A DNA stretch of 31,495 nt from IMG/VR virus record IMGVR_UViG_3300025913_000942, positions 1 through 31,495 of that record. The stretch is one strand, 5' to 3'. Of the stretch, positions 1 to 7,847 are shown one piece after another. The notes beneath the pieces are model-generated. The model saw only the letters and a program-made list of their open reading frames with translations. It made no database searches and was not told the DNA's origin. The stretch comes from a virus. The translations under genes were made by a program, and so were the position numbers. The first letter of the stretch is position 1. Each line of letters begins with the position of its first letter.

Positions 1-102
1 TTTTCCTACAACATAAGATGTTGCAGTAGCTAACCGCATTAATTGAGGGTAAGCAGTGCTGAAGTTAATTATCATCTGAGCAAGATTAGGAATACTACTC
101 AT
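1..102 (-). CDS. 5' end of a gene leaving the left edge; possible IcmC/DotE-like membrane protein
   Basis: An open frame starts at ATG 102-100 and runs off the left edge without a stop (34 codons visible). A purine-rich GAGGGG lies about 6 nt before the ATG, and a good sigma70-type promoter lies about 90-115 nt upstream, so the gene appears to have its own transcription separate from the tail operon. The visible N-terminus begins MSSIPNLAQMIINFSTAYPQ and continues into a hydrophobic stretch ending in SYVVGK. The pattern of a short amphipathic helix followed by L-x(5)-ATSYVVG recalls the start of IcmC/DotE/IcmD-type small membrane proteins of Dot/Icm (type IVB) secretion systems. That likeness is weak and rests on very few residues. 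It could equally be a phage moron or an unrelated membrane protein. It lies just beyond the last tail gene, where the prophage end would be expected. Confidence 0.45.
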   Translation of the reverse strand, partial: MSSIPNLAQMIINFSTAYPQLMRLATATSYVVGK

Positions 103-189
103 GGCCCGCCCCTCTTGTTGTTGTTTTTATTACCTATACCAATGAGTATAGTTCACAAAACGAACATTACCATTTTCTTAAGTATATTT

Positions 190-217
190 TTTATACAATT
201 AATCAAACGATTGGCAA
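190..217 (-). promoter_or_regulatory. Sigma70-type promoter for the left-edge gene
   Basis: On the - strand, TTGCCA (217-212) is separated by 16 bp from TATAAA (195-190), which is a good match to -35/-10 boxes. Transcription would start near 183, giving an untranslated leader of about 80 nt before the ATG at 102. Bases 103-259 carry no other gene. They are AT-rich and also contain GTTC-N7-GAAC (151-165), a possible small operator. No terminator hairpin is visible after the last tail gene, so readthrough from the late operon is also possible. Confidence 0.5.
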
Positions 218-259
218 GATATAGACTGATAAAAGAAGGGAAAAACAGGAAAAACGGGA

Positions 260-559
260 TTACAGCGCTACTGGACTCACCCGATCATACACCAAGGCAT
301 TATAACTAGTGCTTTGCATATTCTGGGCAACAATAGTGAATTTGCGAGTCAACGATATGCCTTTGAAGGCAAAACTAGCTCCTACGGCGACAGCAACTCG
401 CATATCTAAAATTTCATCAATCAAAAGAACAGTGCCAACGACATCAACACCGTTTTGTTTAACAACTCCGGTGATTTTACCTAAGCCAGAAATTGCAAAG
501 GGATAAGAAGAATTAAGCACTCTTTTTGTACTAAAACCAATGCTGCCTAAGTCAGCCAT
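260..559 (-). CDS. Small tail-associated protein, carboxypeptidase-regulatory-like fold (putative)
   Basis: This 99-aa product is the last gene of the late operon. The ATG at 559 follows AGGAGCTAATC, a clear ribosome binding site that overlaps the stop of the upstream fibre gene. Residues 25-99 have the rhythm of a small beta-sandwich of the carboxypeptidase-regulatory/transthyretin type: a G-x-V-x-x-x-G-V-x-V-x-G strand pair, then a phrase ending in YNALVYDRVSP. Similar endings (YNAVVxDxVxP) are common in short proteins encoded after tail fibre genes in many phages. A role as a fibre cap or surface decoration is inference from position. It has no signal peptide or membrane segment. I am confident that it is a gene and less confident about the fold. 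Confidence 0.75.
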   Translation of the reverse strand: MADLGSIGFSTKRVLNSSYPFAISGLGKITGVVKQNGVDVVGTVLLIDEILDMRVAVAVGASFAFKGISLTRKFTIVAQNMQSTSYNALVYDRVSPVAL

Positions 560-561
560 GA

Positions 562-1473
562 TTAGCTCCTCCAGGTATCTGAGGTTTCAAGGATGCTTTT
601 TCCTGCGCCCGAGGTATTCACATTCGCTACGATCAAATAGCTGCGTCCTGATAAATCGCCATTCCCTGAGAAAGTATCCGCGTCATTTGCAGGATCATAA
701 TGCAAGGGATTCCATAGTCCCGGCATATAGCCACGTAGATCAGCATTCGTCATGTCATCACATACCAAGCAGCGGTCCATGATAAAATTGCTATCAGCAG
801 GATTAGGATAAACAAAGCCACCCAAGCCTAAATATGTACTATTCAACCAGGTTAACTTGCTAAAGTTGACTGACTTAACAGTGCCATTATAATTGCGCGC
901 GATATAGTGCCCGCTGGAGGCTGTAATAGGTGAGGTTGATCCACGCGGAAAGTCCTCACTATTGCCACTGGTACCTGAAGCACTTCTTCCGATAATGGCA
1001 CAGCAATAAGCGTCAGAAGATACACGTGAGACAATATCGCCAAAAAAGAAGCCCCACCACTTTGTAGCACCGGCGTATTTATAGAAAAAGTAAAATGCAC
1101 GGCTATCCGCAATTACCATCCAGGTGGTAGTACTGGCACTTTTTTGTAAATAAAGCCCCCCTGAAATTTGAGAGGCTAAGGGAAAGAGATCTGGACCAGT
1201 ATCAACATCCGTCATTGTCTCATAACCAATAGCTCGGCTTTCTGTTGTACTGGTATCGTCGATTCGAAGATAAAAGCCAGTGCTCGGTGCAGTGGTGCTG
1301 TTACGATATGCTGCTTTATTGGTTCCTGAAAAAGCTTTTGTCCAGCCCGCTGCTGTTTTAGAACCGTAGCCATTGACTAAGCAGGCATCTAAAATGGTAA
1401 TTAAGCTGCCTGCGGTATTGGCATAGGCTCCAGGTGCACTGGTATCCGAAGATCGATAAATAGTAACTGCCAT
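562..1473 (-). CDS. Putative tail fibre/tail surface protein (unknown family)
   Basis: This is a 303-aa protein rich in Ser, Thr, Gly and aromatic residues, with no membrane segment. The ATG at 1473 follows GAGGAACGT. The N-terminus (MAVTIYRSSDTSAPG, then a run ending in LITILDACLVNGYG) is typical of proteins found in tail gene clusters of many proteobacterial phages, where a trial-type repeat precedes a ligand-binding or display domain. The body alternates beta-prone stretches such as GGLYLQKSAS and contains W-rich patches (TKWWGFFFGD). A Cys pair occurs in RCLVCDD near residue 245. It sits between a 67-aa ORF and the small terminal tail protein, in one operon with the hub. Host recognition or virion decoration is inferred from position only. 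Confidence 0.7.
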   Translation of the reverse strand: MAVTIYRSSDTSAPGAYANTAGSLITILDACLVNGYGSKTAAGWTKAFSGTNKAAYRNSTTAPSTGFYLRIDDTSTTESRAIGYETMTDVDTGPDLFPLASQISGGLYLQKSASTTTWMVIADSRAFYFFYKYAGATKWWGFFFGDIVSRVSSDAYCCAIIGRSASGTSGNSEDFPRGSTSPITASSGHYIARNYNGTVKSVNFSKLTWLNSTYLGLGGFVYPNPADSNFIMDRCLVCDDMTNADLRGYMPGLWNPLHYDPANDADTFSGNGDLSGRSYLIVANVNTSGAGKSILETSDTWRS

Positions 1474-1484
1474 ACGTTCCTCAC

Positions 1485-1688
1485 TTAGGTAAAGTTAAAA
1501 TTAAGAGAACCACCTGCTGGTGGTGAATAACCGGTTATTAAAAAATTGAAGTTAGGGCGACCATAAGGATCATAATCAAACAGAATGCTAGTGCTGGGTG
1601 GTGTATAGCTGTTGTTTGTAAAATTGAAGCGGAGCTTATGAGTATTACCGCCACTACTTGCACCCATCATGCAACGTAAGGCAATCAT
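1485..1688 (-). CDS. Small tail-cluster protein of unknown function
   Basis: This 67-aa product starts with ATG 1688-1686 and overlaps the stop of the upstream DUF2793-type gene by ATGA, so translation is probably coupled. It has several Asn/Phe-rich beta-prone stretches (KLRFNFTNNSY, RPNFNFLITGY, SLNFNFT), as though it were one blade or strand module of a fibre. No known motif was recognised. The tight coupling on both sides argues that it is real and not a shadow. It may be an accessory strand or chaperone of the neighbouring fibre proteins, which is inference. Confidence 0.6.
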   Translation of the reverse strand: MIALRCMMGASSGGNTHKLRFNFTNNSYTPPSTSILFDYDPYGRPNFNFLITGYSPPAGGSLNFNFT

Positions 1689-2512
1689 GAGAAGCTCAAT
1701 CCAAAAACACCCAATTTATACGTCGAGCCGCCATCACGGGTATAAAACACTAAAACGTCTAGCGAGTTAGCTCCTGTACTTAATACAGGTGCCGTACCAC
1801 CTGCAAATTTAACAGATGCAGGGAAAGTCACTAAGCGACTTCCTGTCCCATCTTGCGCTAACTCCAAGGTCATCGAACCGACTTTACCGCTCGCTGGAGC
1901 ATTGGTAATAGTGAAGGTGACATTACCGGTGAGAACACCGTATTGGAAGTTACCATTGGTAAAATCAATAGTTACAGCACCTGTCATATTACCCAGATTA
2001 AAAGGTGTTTCGGAATAAGATTTAAAGCTCTTACCGCCCATATTCAAATTACCACCGGCAGTGACATCTCCAGTATCAGCCTCTACCCAGCTACCGGGCT
2101 GTAATTGTTTGCCTGTCGTCCCACTATACCGTGCCCAGCTTTTATCAATGGTCGTGCCTGTTTCTGTAACATTGCCAATGGTATCTACCACCCAAATTGA
2201 ACCATTGAAACGGTATTGCAATAACTCATCAATTACATACGCCGGCCATTTATTTTTGGGTGTCAAAAAATACCAAGAAGCGCCATCCGTATAGGCCAGT
2301 TTATTATCTTGTCCTGTCCAAGCACCGGTTGCACTCGCTCCCACGATATACATATTCCCTGCCACCATGCCAGGCGGTGTCGTGAGCGTTCTTGTTTGCA
2401 CCAGTGCACAAGGCACGAGCACATCAATAATACGTAGCGCTAAATTATGAGTCACTTCTTTGGAGCTTTGATTTTGTGCTATTTCAGGTAAAGCAACATT
2501 AGGTGTTGTCAT
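1685..2512 (-). CDS. Tail fibre protein with DUF2793-like N-terminal domain
   Basis: This 275-aa protein starts at ATG 2512 inside the hub gene's stop (ATGA overlap). Residues 1-115 look like the DUF2793 family found next to hub genes in phages and gene transfer agents: an opening T-PN-ALPEIAQNQSSKEVTHN, then PPGxxAGxxYIVGxxATGAW and YTDGASWYFLTPKNKW. Residues 150-275 form a second, beta-rich region with regular Val/Thr/Gly strands (TGAVTIDFTNGNFQYGVL, GNVTFTITNAP) of the kind seen in fibre shafts or heads. No signal peptide is present. It is probably a tip-attached fibre that contacts the host surface. The exact receptor cannot be read from the sequence. Confidence 0.75.
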   Translation of the reverse strand: MTTPNVALPEIAQNQSSKEVTHNLALRIIDVLVPCALVQTRTLTTPPGMVAGNMYIVGASATGAWTGQDNKLAYTDGASWYFLTPKNKWPAYVIDELLQYRFNGSIWVVDTIGNVTETGTTIDKSWARYSGTTGKQLQPGSWVEADTGDVTAGGNLNMGGKSFKSYSETPFNLGNMTGAVTIDFTNGNFQYGVLTGNVTFTITNAPASGKVGSMTLELAQDGTGSRLVTFPASVKFAGGTAPVLSTGANSLDVLVFYTRDGGSTYKLGVFGLSFS

Positions 2513-5500
2513 ACGATTGCCTCAGCAGGATACCCTCTGCCAACAACGGTAGAGAGTTGATAAACTTTAATATGAATAGGTTGGCCTAGCGTCAATCCGT
2601 CACTGGTTTGCTGTGTTGTGGTGTAGTTTGCACTTTGACTTGATGAGGAAATCGTCCTTACAATTGATGTGCCAACAATCACATCTACCTCATAGGCTTC
2701 AGTAGTCTCGCCCAGTGATACATCTACGTTATCACGCCACTCACCACCCACACGCGTACGCCTAATCCAATTAAAGGTAACATTAAGGCTGCTATCGCGT
2801 TTAGCGGCCACTTGCACAGGCGAATAGGGCTTTAATCCTATTGATCGGTTAGTAAAGTGTTTGCCAAGGGTAGCGTCTTGAGACATGCCTAAGGTGACAG
2901 CTTTATAAATTTTGGTAGAGCCAATAGCACTAGAGTCTGTTACGACACGCTGTACGGTGCTTTCAGTTAAGAGAGTAAATTCTTCATATAAGACATGGGA
3001 TGCTGTTGCCCATTCTGTGCCGAACCGTCCGCGTAAAAAATAAGATAAATTGTAAGTACCATCCGATTGCAAAATCGCATCACGAAATTGAATAAGCTCA
3101 CTGCCTAATACCGCAAGGTTTCCACCGGCTAAAAGCTGCGAATCCGTAATACTGGATAACTGTTCATTATTCAGTAAACGAACATTCACAGTACTGGCTT
3201 GGTCAGGAATAGTGGTTAATCCATTCCCTAAAATGGTATTAGCAATACCGATAGTAGAAGCCGTAATAAATACTTTAATCTGATTCCATGCGGCGCCATC
3301 CGGTGACTGTATAAGCGATGCACCTTTCCAGCCATCGTAATATCCTGACGCTGCCGCATAAAATCCAGGATTATCATCAATGTTTCTGACAATAGGAATA
3401 TCCATAAGATGTAGCTCTGTTGGTCCGGAAGGCGCCAATGTTTGCTGTGGGACAATAATTGTACTGCCACTGACATTGGAGGTATAAACAGCAGAATCAT
3501 CAGCTGTCCCCTGCAACAATAAAATGCCAGGCGCTCCCATTTCAACACTGGTTAAGCGAGAGGAAAAGGTAGCACTATCCGTTTGAATAACGACCACATC
3601 ACCTGGCTCTAAGTAAAGGTATTCCATTCCTAATGAAAATTGATGCGTTTCTCTCGACATCCAAATGCCATACAACATGGTATCGGCAATTTGCGCTGCT
3701 TGATCATCTGACATCACAATCGGGAGTTCTAAGGTATTCTCATTAACCGAGTTTACCTGTATGCGCGCTGCATACTGAGCACCGGGTTGATAATCTGCGC
3801 CGGTATTCACATAGGTAATATTGACTCGTTTGGGCAATTCTAAATCTTGCTGACGCGTCACCGTGACAATATCGGGTAGTTCATTCCCTTCGGCATGAAC
3901 AGCAAGATCATCTTGTTCAATGGTGACAACCGGCGCTATTCCACGCGGAATGAATTTTATCTTTCCACCCGATTCTGCCGCATCAAAGAAGTAAGCGCTC
4001 ATTAATTGTTGCAGAGCGGAGCGAATCGTCGTTTGGCGGCTGATAGTGTAGCCCAGCAAGGTACCATTTAATAAACTGACATCAACATCATCAGCGGTCA
4101 GCTTGGATAACTGGCAAATCTCTGAAACCATTTCCGATAATGCTGGATTGCCTGCCGTCGCTATCTGCATTCGAGTGAAAACACAAATCTTATACCGGTT
4201 CGTCACCCAGCACATCCCACTGTCAGCCATGATAGAGGGATAAGCAAAGCCATCCAATTCAGTAGCGCTACTAAATACATGGGTTACACCCGTAGGTTCA
4301 ACACGATAACAGTCAACAGGCTTTGATCCTGAACCATAAGCCACCCAAACATGCTTATAGTCGTTTTCCATGACACCTGCATAGAAGGGATAGGCGACCA
4401 GCAAACCGGCGCGATTTCCCACACCAAACTGATTGACTAGCCCAGCAGGAAAACCCACGGCACTACCGCTAGCCTCTACCGTAACGCTGTTACCGTTCAA
4501 GTAAATTAAATACCAGGTTTCAGGTGTACAGTTTGAACCAAAAGGATAATTACCTCGCCCACAAATGATCATGGCACGCCGCTGATCGGCTGAGACGACA
4601 AAGCCCAGCAATACTTGCGTATTATCTGCAACGACACTCAGTACATTAACCGTGCGGGTATCCTGAAAGTCAGCAGAGAAATTAATATTATTAGGATAAA
4701 CCCATATTTGTGGTGGTGTTTCGGTGACACCGGTGTAAGGATTGATACCACTAAACGGGAGATGAAAATTTCCTGCTATAGCCAACGAATAACCATTCAG
4801 GCGACCACAGTTGTAAGACATTTGATCGCCATAAGCATCTACGCTCGGGTCACGGGCCGTATAGCCAATAAATTGTCCACTCGTATTCAGCAGCCTTACC
4901 GTCCCGTCTTGTTGATTTAATACGCGCAGCACGCCATTTTGCATGGCAGTAAACACATTACTGTAGCTTGAGGTGGGATCACCCCAGAAATAGCTAGATA
5001 CTACCGTATCAAATTTTTTGCCATTTTGTGGGTTGGCGCTTTTAAACACTTCCACGGTAACATTGGGAATGCGCCGGCCATAGTCATCTATTTGTATATC
5101 TTGCAAGACAACATACGCACTCCCGCGATAAGCAGGCACATTCCCGTAACCTTTATCGGATTGAATCGTAGGATCGGGTAATTGGTTTTCATCTCCGGTA
5201 TAGAAAGCAATAGAAGTCGCTTTAGAGCTACCCGCATAGACACCACCCGCAGTCCCACCACGGGCATCATAAAACAAAGTACCGTCTAACCAGATACGAC
5301 CAAAGCCAGATACGGGCCCACGGCAAAGAAGTACCGCTAAACTGGCAGTATAGGTGTAAGTCGTTTGTGTTTGCGTCGTTTGGCCACCACCTCCGCCACC
5401 GCCACCTTTACCACCTCCGCCGCCACCGCTACTAACCGTAGTTGTGGTCACATGCTCCACAATAGGTGGTGCCCAAATAACACTCCCTGCAAGGCGATTG

Positions 5501-5715
5501 GCACCAAAATGAATAGGAATCGCCTCACCATAGGCAGAACCCTGTACCCGCAAATCATTTAAACGTGGGCCCTGGGCATCCGGCAAACGAGTAGTATTTT
5601 TATTGCTACCAAAAGCAGAGCCTATCGCAGAGCCAATGCTATAACCTAATCCTGGCATGCCAAAAAATGAGCCAACGCCTGCGCCGGCAACGCCTAAGAG
5701 CAGACTAGTCGACAT
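2509..5715 (-). CDS. Tail tip hub / host specificity protein, gpJ-like (GTA type)
   Basis: At 1068 aa this is the largest protein of the window and it occupies the lambda gpJ position. The N-terminus has glycine-rich hydrophobic stretches (SLLLGVAGAGVGSFFGMPGL, then GSAIGSAFGS) followed by PxLNDLRVQGSAYGEAIPIHFG, the usual opening of hub proteins in GTA-like and lambda-like tails. A polyglycine hinge at about residues 94-110 (G-rich with one K) precedes a run ending in YTASLAVLLCRGPVSGFGRI, again family-typical. The region around residues 530-760 is the putative phage-tail domain (PF13550-like), and the C-terminal part has fibronectin-like features. It overlaps the upstream NlpC/P60 gene by 11 nt. 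It probably forms the central tip and mediates adsorption and DNA delivery. Confidence 0.88.
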   Translation of the reverse strand: MSTSLLLGVAGAGVGSFFGMPGLGYSIGSAIGSAFGSNKNTTRLPDAQGPRLNDLRVQGSAYGEAIPIHFGANRLAGSVIWAPPIVEHVTTTTVSSGGGGGGKGGGGGGGGQTTQTQTTYTYTASLAVLLCRGPVSGFGRIWLDGTLFYDARGGTAGGVYAGSSKATSIAFYTGDENQLPDPTIQSDKGYGNVPAYRGSAYVVLQDIQIDDYGRRIPNVTVEVFKSANPQNGKKFDTVVSSYFWGDPTSSYSNVFTAMQNGVLRVLNQQDGTVRLLNTSGQFIGYTARDPSVDAYGDQMSYNCGRLNGYSLAIAGNFHLPFSGINPYTGVTETPPQIWVYPNNINFSADFQDTRTVNVLSVVADNTQVLLGFVVSADQRRAMIICGRGNYPFGSNCTPETWYLIYLNGNSVTVEASGSAVGFPAGLVNQFGVGNRAGLLVAYPFYAGVMENDYKHVWVAYGSGSKPVDCYRVEPTGVTHVFSSATELDGFAYPSIMADSGMCWVTNRYKICVFTRMQIATAGNPALSEMVSEICQLSKLTADDVDVSLLNGTLLGYTISRQTTIRSALQQLMSAYFFDAAESGGKIKFIPRGIAPVVTIEQDDLAVHAEGNELPDIVTVTRQQDLELPKRVNITYVNTGADYQPGAQYAARIQVNSVNENTLELPIVMSDDQAAQIADTMLYGIWMSRETHQFSLGMEYLYLEPGDVVVIQTDSATFSSRLTSVEMGAPGILLLQGTADDSAVYTSNVSGSTIIVPQQTLAPSGPTELHLMDIPIVRNIDDNPGFYAAASGYYDGWKGASLIQSPDGAAWNQIKVFITASTIGIANTILGNGLTTIPDQASTVNVRLLNNEQLSSITDSQLLAGGNLAVLGSELIQFRDAILQSDGTYNLSYFLRGRFGTEWATASHVLYEEFTLLTESTVQRVVTDSSAIGSTKIYKAVTLGMSQDATLGKHFTNRSIGLKPYSPVQVAAKRDSSLNVTFNWIRRTRVGGEWRDNVDVSLGETTEAYEVDVIVGTSIVRTISSSSQSANYTTTQQTSDGLTLGQPIHIKVYQLSTVVGRGYPAEAIV

Positions 5716-6151
5716 CGAGCACTCCAGGGTAACAATAGGCTGCAGCTAGCTTACTTCGCCAGGCATCATCTAAATGATTCTCAACAACCTTTTTTGCTTG
5801 AATATAAGCATGAACGATAGAATGGTTATCCGTTAGAATGGCTAAATGCTGCGGTTCACTACTGATACGAAATGCCAGAATATCGCCTGGCAATAAATCG
5901 GTGAGTGATTTTTTAACGGAATAACGATCACATTCTTGTAACAACAAATTATCATGCGGCAGACGATTGTAATTGTGATAAATTAATTTCTTGGGAAATA
6001 AATTTAAATCATTGCCTATTCCTAAAATTAATCCTAGACAATCTACACCACCGTGGAATTGGGCATTCTTTTTAATACGTCCTTGGTGCTGCCATCGAGT
6101 GCCAATCCAGGTACGTGCTTCACGGATAATATCATCACGAATGCCCATCAT
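5705..6151 (-). CDS. NlpC/P60-family tail tip peptidase (gpK-like)
   Basis: This 148-aa protein belongs to the NlpC/P60 cysteine peptidases used in phage tail tips to open peptidoglycan. The catalytic triad is visible: Cys in GGVDCLGLI (about residue 38), His in EPQHLAIL (about 104), and a second polar His in SIVHAY (about 114). The N-terminal ARTWIGTRWQHQGR is the usual lead-in. The ATG at 6151 overlaps the stop of the DUF2163 gene (ATGA) and is preceded by CGGAGGCCA. A second in-frame ATG follows immediately and could also be used. The order DUF2460, DUF2163, NlpC/P60, hub is the conserved tail-tip block of gene transfer agents and related phages. Confidence 0.88.
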   Translation of the reverse strand: MMGIRDDIIREARTWIGTRWQHQGRIKKNAQFHGGVDCLGLILGIGNDLNLFPKKLIYHNYNRLPHDNLLLQECDRYSVKKSLTDLLPGDILAFRISSEPQHLAILTDNHSIVHAYIQAKKVVENHLDDAWRSKLAAAYCYPGVLDVD

Positions 6152-6996
6152 TGGCCTCCGAATTTTAATATCTGATCTGCTCCAGGGATATCTGGCTCAC
6201 CTCTAAAATTTAATGCGTTGCCAAAAACATTTTTACAGGTAGCGAAAGATTTATCGCAACCACGGTAGACCGTATAGGTATCACCAACCTGAACCACTCT
6301 GGGCATGGCCTGATAGAGTTCAAACTGTCTCGCACTGCCATTGTAATGTTTGACTTCCATTTTAAGCTGTACGTTATTGCCACTTGTCCAGGTCAAGAGG
6401 CCACCATTAAAGTAACCATCAGGGCTTGAAAGGCTCGTGTCGATAAAGACTTTATTGTTGGTGACGGAAGTAATACTACCTGTTGCCGTATAACTCGCTA
6501 AATTCACCTTGCAGCGTGCATCGCCTAAATCAGCGCGACAGGAAGGTGAAAGCAATTCCAACACATCTTGCTGTAATTCTTGTGCGAGACCTCGAATTTC
6601 TGTTTTTGCTTGATTGCGACCAATCGTAATTTGACCCAAGGTTCCTTTTGCCAATAAAATGGTACCCATTCCAATGCTGGCATAATTCACCAGAAACACC
6701 TCTATGGTTGCATAATCATAATAGCCTGCGATTAAATCCGCTTCATGGGTACCATCAAACTCTAATAAAAAAGTGACATCAAAATTATCTACGGATAAAT
6801 CCGAGGTATTTTTCAAAGCTGATGGTGAAAAGCCACTTCGTGCTGAATAGGTTAAACCACTAATCACTAAATCGTCCGTGTGCTCTGTAAAACCGACCAC
6901 GGTTCCGGGTGGGCGAGGTGTGACTTTCCAACACATCACATAGGTTGTACAACTTGAATCAAGATGCGCTTGAAATGAAGGTGTAATCGTTTTCAT
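6148..6996 (-). CDS. Tail tip protein, DUF2163 / phage BR0599-type
   Basis: This 282-aa protein replaces lambda gpL in GTA-like tails. Residues 1-155 match the DUF2163 pattern: an early CWKVTPRPPGTVVGFTEHTD segment, then DLVISGLTYSARSGFSPSA, and LSVDNFDV. The C-terminal part (about 155-282) resembles the BR0599 domain, with SCRADLGDARCKVNL, a YRGCDKSFATCKN cysteine motif and an ending F-G-N-x-x-NFRGEPDIPG. The cysteines at about residues 152, 160, 248 and 254 may bind an Fe-S cluster, as in lambda gpL; that is inference. The ATG at 6996 overlaps the DUF2460 stop by ATGA. Confidence 0.86.
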   Translation of the reverse strand: MKTITPSFQAHLDSSCTTYVMCWKVTPRPPGTVVGFTEHTDDLVISGLTYSARSGFSPSALKNTSDLSVDNFDVTFLLEFDGTHEADLIAGYYDYATIEVFLVNYASIGMGTILLAKGTLGQITIGRNQAKTEIRGLAQELQQDVLELLSPSCRADLGDARCKVNLASYTATGSITSVTNNKVFIDTSLSSPDGYFNGGLLTWTSGNNVQLKMEVKHYNGSARQFELYQAMPRVVQVGDTYTVYRGCDKSFATCKNVFGNALNFRGEPDIPGADQILKFGGQ

Positions 6997-7847
6997 ATTC
7001 GCACCTCCATTAACGCTAAATTTTGAATACTACGCGTTTTATTGCTATCAATACTCACTTGTAAGTTATCATTCTCAAAACGTACCGGCACATCAAACTG
7101 AAAGCCTGCAGTAATGACTTCACCAGCTTGCGGTAAGGTGTGGTAAACACCGCCACTGGAGTAAGCTCCCATTGCGCGAGTATCCACATTAATCGTGAAG
7201 GTAGTAGAGGTTGCCGATAAGACTGAATAACGATGACTATTTAATCCCGTCATGCCGCTAATACCGCTCAAATAAACGGTATAACCTGCCGCCAGGGTAT
7301 TTGCGGCTGTAATCACACAAGGATTTGCTTGTGTTGCATTGGTAATAGCGGCTGTGTGGTCAGCATCGAAAGTAATAATGCCGGTGGTGGTATCTACAAC
7401 AAAATGTATCTCTTGTAAGCCACTAATACCCACAATCACCGTACCTGATACCGGCTTTTTTATCACCCGAATAGTGGAAGTAACGCCTTGTGTATAGGTC
7501 TTGATCAGTTGATAATTGCGATTACTGATATCGAGTGCACCAGAGACTAACTGATCGGTAAACGACACCGTTGTATCTGCATTACAGGATTTAAAATCAG
7601 CAAAATCCTTAAAGCGAAACCCGCCCCAACGTCCTTTTGCCATGTGGAAAAAATTTAAAATACCTTCAATAGTGACCTGGTCTTTTGCCGCATAAACTAA
7701 CTGATATTCATGCCGACCTTGCGGCCAGACACTATTCGCATTTTCCCAGCCGCTATTTTTTTCAATAATATTTGTTTTATAGGTTGGGCCACCGACCACA
7801 CCGTAACTTAAATCGGTTGGAAAACGAGGAGACTCTAAAAAAGCCAT
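6993..7847 (-). CDS. Distal tail protein, DUF2460 family, with inserted FCCH-like domain
   Basis: This 284-aa protein starts at ATG 7847, overlapping the tape-measure stop (TAATG). The DUF2460 (TIGR02217) signature is clear: FLESPRFPTDLSYGVVGGP at the start, RWGGFRFKDFADF near residues 73-85, and a C-terminal FDVPVRFENDNL stretch. The family is usually about 200-210 aa. Here residues 165-240 hold an extra module (ITNATQANPCVITAANTL, YLSGISGMTGLNSHRYSV, GGVYHTL) that looks like the E1-FCCH-type beta module often pasted into phage virion proteins. It probably joins the tail tube to the tip, and the inserted module may be displayed on the particle surface. Confidence 0.85.
   Translation of the reverse strand: MAFLESPRFPTDLSYGVVGGPTYKTNIIEKNSGWENANSVWPQGRHEYQLVYAAKDQVTIEGILNFFHMAKGRWGGFRFKDFADFKSCNADTTVSFTDQLVSGALDISNRNYQLIKTYTQGVTSTIRVIKKPVSGTVIVGISGLQEIHFVVDTTTGIITFDADHTAAITNATQANPCVITAANTLAAGYTVYLSGISGMTGLNSHRYSVLSATSTTFTINVDTRAMGAYSSGGVYHTLPQAGEVITAGFQFDVPVRFENDNLQVSIDSNKTRSIQNLALMEVRI

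Noticed and set aside
43-309. 88-aa + strand frame with hydrophobic middle
   Set aside because: Begins with TTG, has no ribosome binding site, and runs across the promoter of the left-edge gene and the stop of the last tail gene; likely chance frame.
5385-5435. Trinucleotide-type repeat as mobile or regulatory DNA
   Set aside because: It codes the polyglycine hinge of the hub protein, a normal feature of this protein family.
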